Part shown: one piece after another, positions 4,567 to 5,770 of the stretch
Layout: each line of letters opens with the position of its first letter
Numbering within the stretch: position 1 is the stretch's first letter
Assembly: GCA_002366725.1 (NCBI GenBank)
Contig: DFBT01000121.1
Location: forward strand, 1-5,770
Direction: 5' to 3'
DNA length: 5,770 bases
Source of the DNA: Caldifarciminota bacterium UBA3073
GTDB taxonomy: Bacteria > Hydrothermota > UBA3073
The notes under the pieces: model-generated
The model's database searches: none
Told to the model about the DNA's origin: nothing
What the model saw: the letters and a program-made list of their open reading frames with translations, nothing else
Position numbers and translations under genes: made by a program

Positions 4567-4586
4567 TTCTACTCTTGTCTATACGA

Positions 4587-4599
4587 ATCCTGCGGATAA
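4587..4599 (+). repeat. ATCCTGCGGATAA core, third copy
   Basis: The same 13-bp core occurs at 2536-2548 and inverted at 4060-4072. Here it sits between ACGAAT (4583-4588) and ATTCGT (4599-4604), which pair with each other. It lies in the leader of the glmU-like gene, 40 bp before its start. Confidence 0.55.
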
Positions 4600-4638
4600 T
4601 TCGTGTTCGTAATCTGAAATCTTAACTGTTGGTGTTCT

Positions 4639-5568
4639 ATGGCTGGATTTTCGGTGGTCATACTTGCGGCGGGAGAGGGAAAGAGATTTCATTCCAGAAT
4701 CCCAAAGGTTTTGCACCCGATATGTGGAAAGCCCATGGTGTCGTATATAGTTGATGCTGCAAGGGAACTTAAGCCCAAAAGGGTTGTTATGGTTGTGCAG
4801 AGAGACAGAGCACCCGATATCGATGGCGTGGAGTTCGTCGTCCAGGAGTCGCCGAGGGGGACTGGAGACGCATTGCTTGCTGCAGAGCCCTTGCTCGATG
4901 AAGAAGAAGATGTCCTCGTGCTGCCCGGGGATGTTCCACTTATTACCTCCTCCACCCTTCTCTCTTTGCTCAAATTGCACGGGGGAAGTTTCTGTACAAT
5001 TCTCACGACTCTTCTCGAAGACCCAACATCGTATGGCAGGATAGTAAAGAGTGGGGAGGAGGTGGTAAAGATAGTGGAGGAAAGAGATGCCACCCAGAAG
5101 GAAAGGGAAATAAGGGAAGTGAATACGAGCATATATATGTTTAAGACATCTGCGGTATTTGAATCTCTCAAGGATTTGTCGCCCGAGAATGCCCAGGAAG
5201 AGTATTATCTCACAGATGTGGTCGGGATTGTGAGAGAAAAAGGGTACAGGATAGGAACCTTTCTTGCCGAGGACAGTGAGGAGGTAATTGGGGTGAACGA
5301 CCGTTCTGCCCTTTCATATGTGGGTGAGATCTTGCAGAAGAGAATTATAAGAAGACACCAGCTTTTGGGGGTGACTATCTCACCTCCCGTTGTGGTGGAC
5401 TACGATGTGAAAATAGGTAGGGATACAACAGTTCACCCATTTACGGCATTGTACGGTAAGACCGTCATTGGCGAGGGGTGTATAATAGGCCCAAATGCCG
5501 TTATCGTCGACTCTTATATACCTTCTGGAACGGTTGTAAAACCATTTTCAATTTTCAATCGTCAATAG
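4639..5568 (+). CDS. glmU: GlmU-type UDP-GlcNAc pyrophosphorylase, C-terminally short
   Basis: The N-terminal domain forms UDP-GlcNAc from UTP and GlcNAc-1-phosphate, feeding MurA. Seen: LAAGEGKRFHSRIPKVLHPICGKPM (9-33, nucleotide-binding loop), QESPRGTGDAL (69-79), PGD with Mg-binding Asp98, YGRI (132-135), Glu148, VNTS with Asn162, and GVNDR with Asn220. A beta-helix start follows (VKIGRDT, KTVIGEGCIIGPN). Full GlmU has about 450 residues; this one has 309. The stop comes after two or three hexapeptide turns, so the acetyltransferase active site (His, Lys, Tyr, Asn near 350-380 in E. coli) is absent. No frame downstream continues it. The last residues, FSIFNRQ, and the stop lie in a 7-bp tandem array. 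It could be a natural monofunctional enzyme or a gene truncated by the array. The pyrophosphorylase role is confident; acetyltransferase activity is not supported. Confidence 0.88.
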   Translation: MAGFSVVILAAGEGKRFHSRIPKVLHPICGKPMVSYIVDAARELKPKRVVMVVQRDRAPDIDGVEFVVQESPRGTGDALLAAEPLLDEEEDVLVLPGDVPLITSSTLLSLLKLHGGSFCTILTTLLEDPTSYGRIVKSGEEVVKIVEERDATQKEREIREVNTSIYMFKTSAVFESLKDLSPENAQEEYYLTDVVGIVREKGYRIGTFLAEDSEEVIGVNDRSALSYVGEILQKRIIRRHQLLGVTISPPVVVDYDVKIGRDTTVHPFTALYGKTVIGEGCIIGPNAVIVDSYIPSGTVVKPFSIFNRQ

Positions 5569-5599
5569 TCAATCGTCAATCGTCACTAGTCGATTGGTG
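5544..5599 (-). repeat. 7-bp tandem array containing the glmU-like stop codon
   Basis: On the plus strand, the heptamers are ATTTTCA twice (5544-5557), then ATCGTCA, ATAGTCA, ATCGTCA, ATCGTCA, CTAGTCG and ATTGGTG. Read on the minus strand they are TTGACGA/TTGACTA, the TTKACKA family also found at 462-482 and 2851-2878. The TAG at 5566-5568 lies inside it, and it fills the gap to the next start codon. Confidence 0.75.
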
Positions 5600-5608
5600 T
5601 GGTGTTAA

Positions 5609-5770
5609 ATGAAAAAAGTCGTCTCACTCATAATTATAATAATTGGGTTTTTTTCCGTTATATTACTCGTCTCTTCCGTGGATAAGATAAGGGACGAGCT
5701 GGCGGCGAGAAAGCCTCAGAAGATAAGGATGGTAGTTCTGAATGGGACTTCTATCGATGACCTTGCAGCC
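5609..5770 (+). CDS. Membrane-anchored protein with LytR_C-like start (partial)
   Basis: Only the first 54 codons are in the window; the frame is open to the edge. The protein starts MKK and has a hydrophobic segment at about residues 4-23 (VVSLIIIIIGFFSVILLVSS), which is a single membrane anchor or uncleaved signal. A charged linker follows (KIRDELAARKPQ), then KIRMVVLNGTSIDDLAA. The pattern V-x-V-L-N-G-T followed by LA resembles the start of LytR C-terminal (LytR_C) domains found in cell-envelope proteins. The domain would then lie outside the cytoplasmic membrane. That is a tentative recognition from a short stretch. It starts 40 bp after the glmU-like stop, so cotranscription is likely. 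No strong Shine-Dalgarno sequence is seen. Confidence 0.6.
   Translation, partial: MKKVVSLIIIIIGFFSVILLVSSVDKIRDELAARKPQKIRMVVLNGTSIDDLAA

Noticed and set aside
1..5770. Defence, toxin-antitoxin or secondary-metabolite system
   Set aside because: All recognisable genes are housekeeping enzymes, and no unexplained coding region longer than the partial last gene remains.

Overview
The window is a one-directional (+ strand) run of chromosomal housekeeping genes from a bacterium. It encodes, in order, an epoxyqueuosine reductase (queH), MurA, IspG, PanD, a short GlmU-type nucleotidyltransferase, and the N-terminus of a membrane-anchored protein with the start of a LytR_C-like domain. Peptidoglycan precursor enzymes plus the MEP isoprenoid pathway indicate a walled bacterium. 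The genes use ATA for Ile and AGA/AGG for Arg heavily and encode K/E-rich proteins, a habit common in thermophilic and deep-branching lineages. The repeat-rich spacers resemble those of uncultured candidate-phylum genomes. Both remarks on lineage are inference; no phylum can be assigned from the sequence alone.

Layout. 1-527: non-coding. It holds a composite repeat with two small palindromes, back-to-back promoter-like sequences (the leftward one matches the sigma-70 consensus exactly), a 15-bp tandem repeat and a strong promoter-like site before queH. 528-1055: queH. 1056-1245: spacer of 8-bp and 10-bp period repeats and a GC hairpin. 1246-2496: murA. 2497-2890: about 390 bp without a gene, packed with repeats and hairpins. 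2891-4045: ispG, whose last ~26 codons run through a palindromic element. 4116-4472: panD. 4473-4638: spacer with another repeat copy and a long hairpin. 4639-5568: short glmU-like gene that stops inside a 7-bp tandem array. 5609-end: partial membrane-anchored gene.

How the genes fit together. MurA and the GlmU-like enzyme are both on the UDP-GlcNAc/peptidoglycan route: GlmU makes UDP-GlcNAc and MurA commits it to muramic acid. IspG supplies isoprenoid precursors, including the undecaprenyl carrier. PanD makes beta-alanine for pantothenate/CoA, and QueH finishes queuosine in tRNA. The co-orientation could mean joint transcription, but 70-394 bp repeat-filled gaps separate most genes, so this is not a tight operon.

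I see no defence system, CRISPR array, IS element, tRNA or rRNA. The unusual part is the spacer DNA. It is built from short-period arrays (7, 8, 10, 11 and 15 bp). A ~20-bp palindrome (CCTGCC...GGCAGG) appears to have inserted precisely at CACA^GAT sites within one of them. A related longer palindrome lies in the 3' end of ispG, and a 7-bp array coincides with the premature end of the glmU-like gene.
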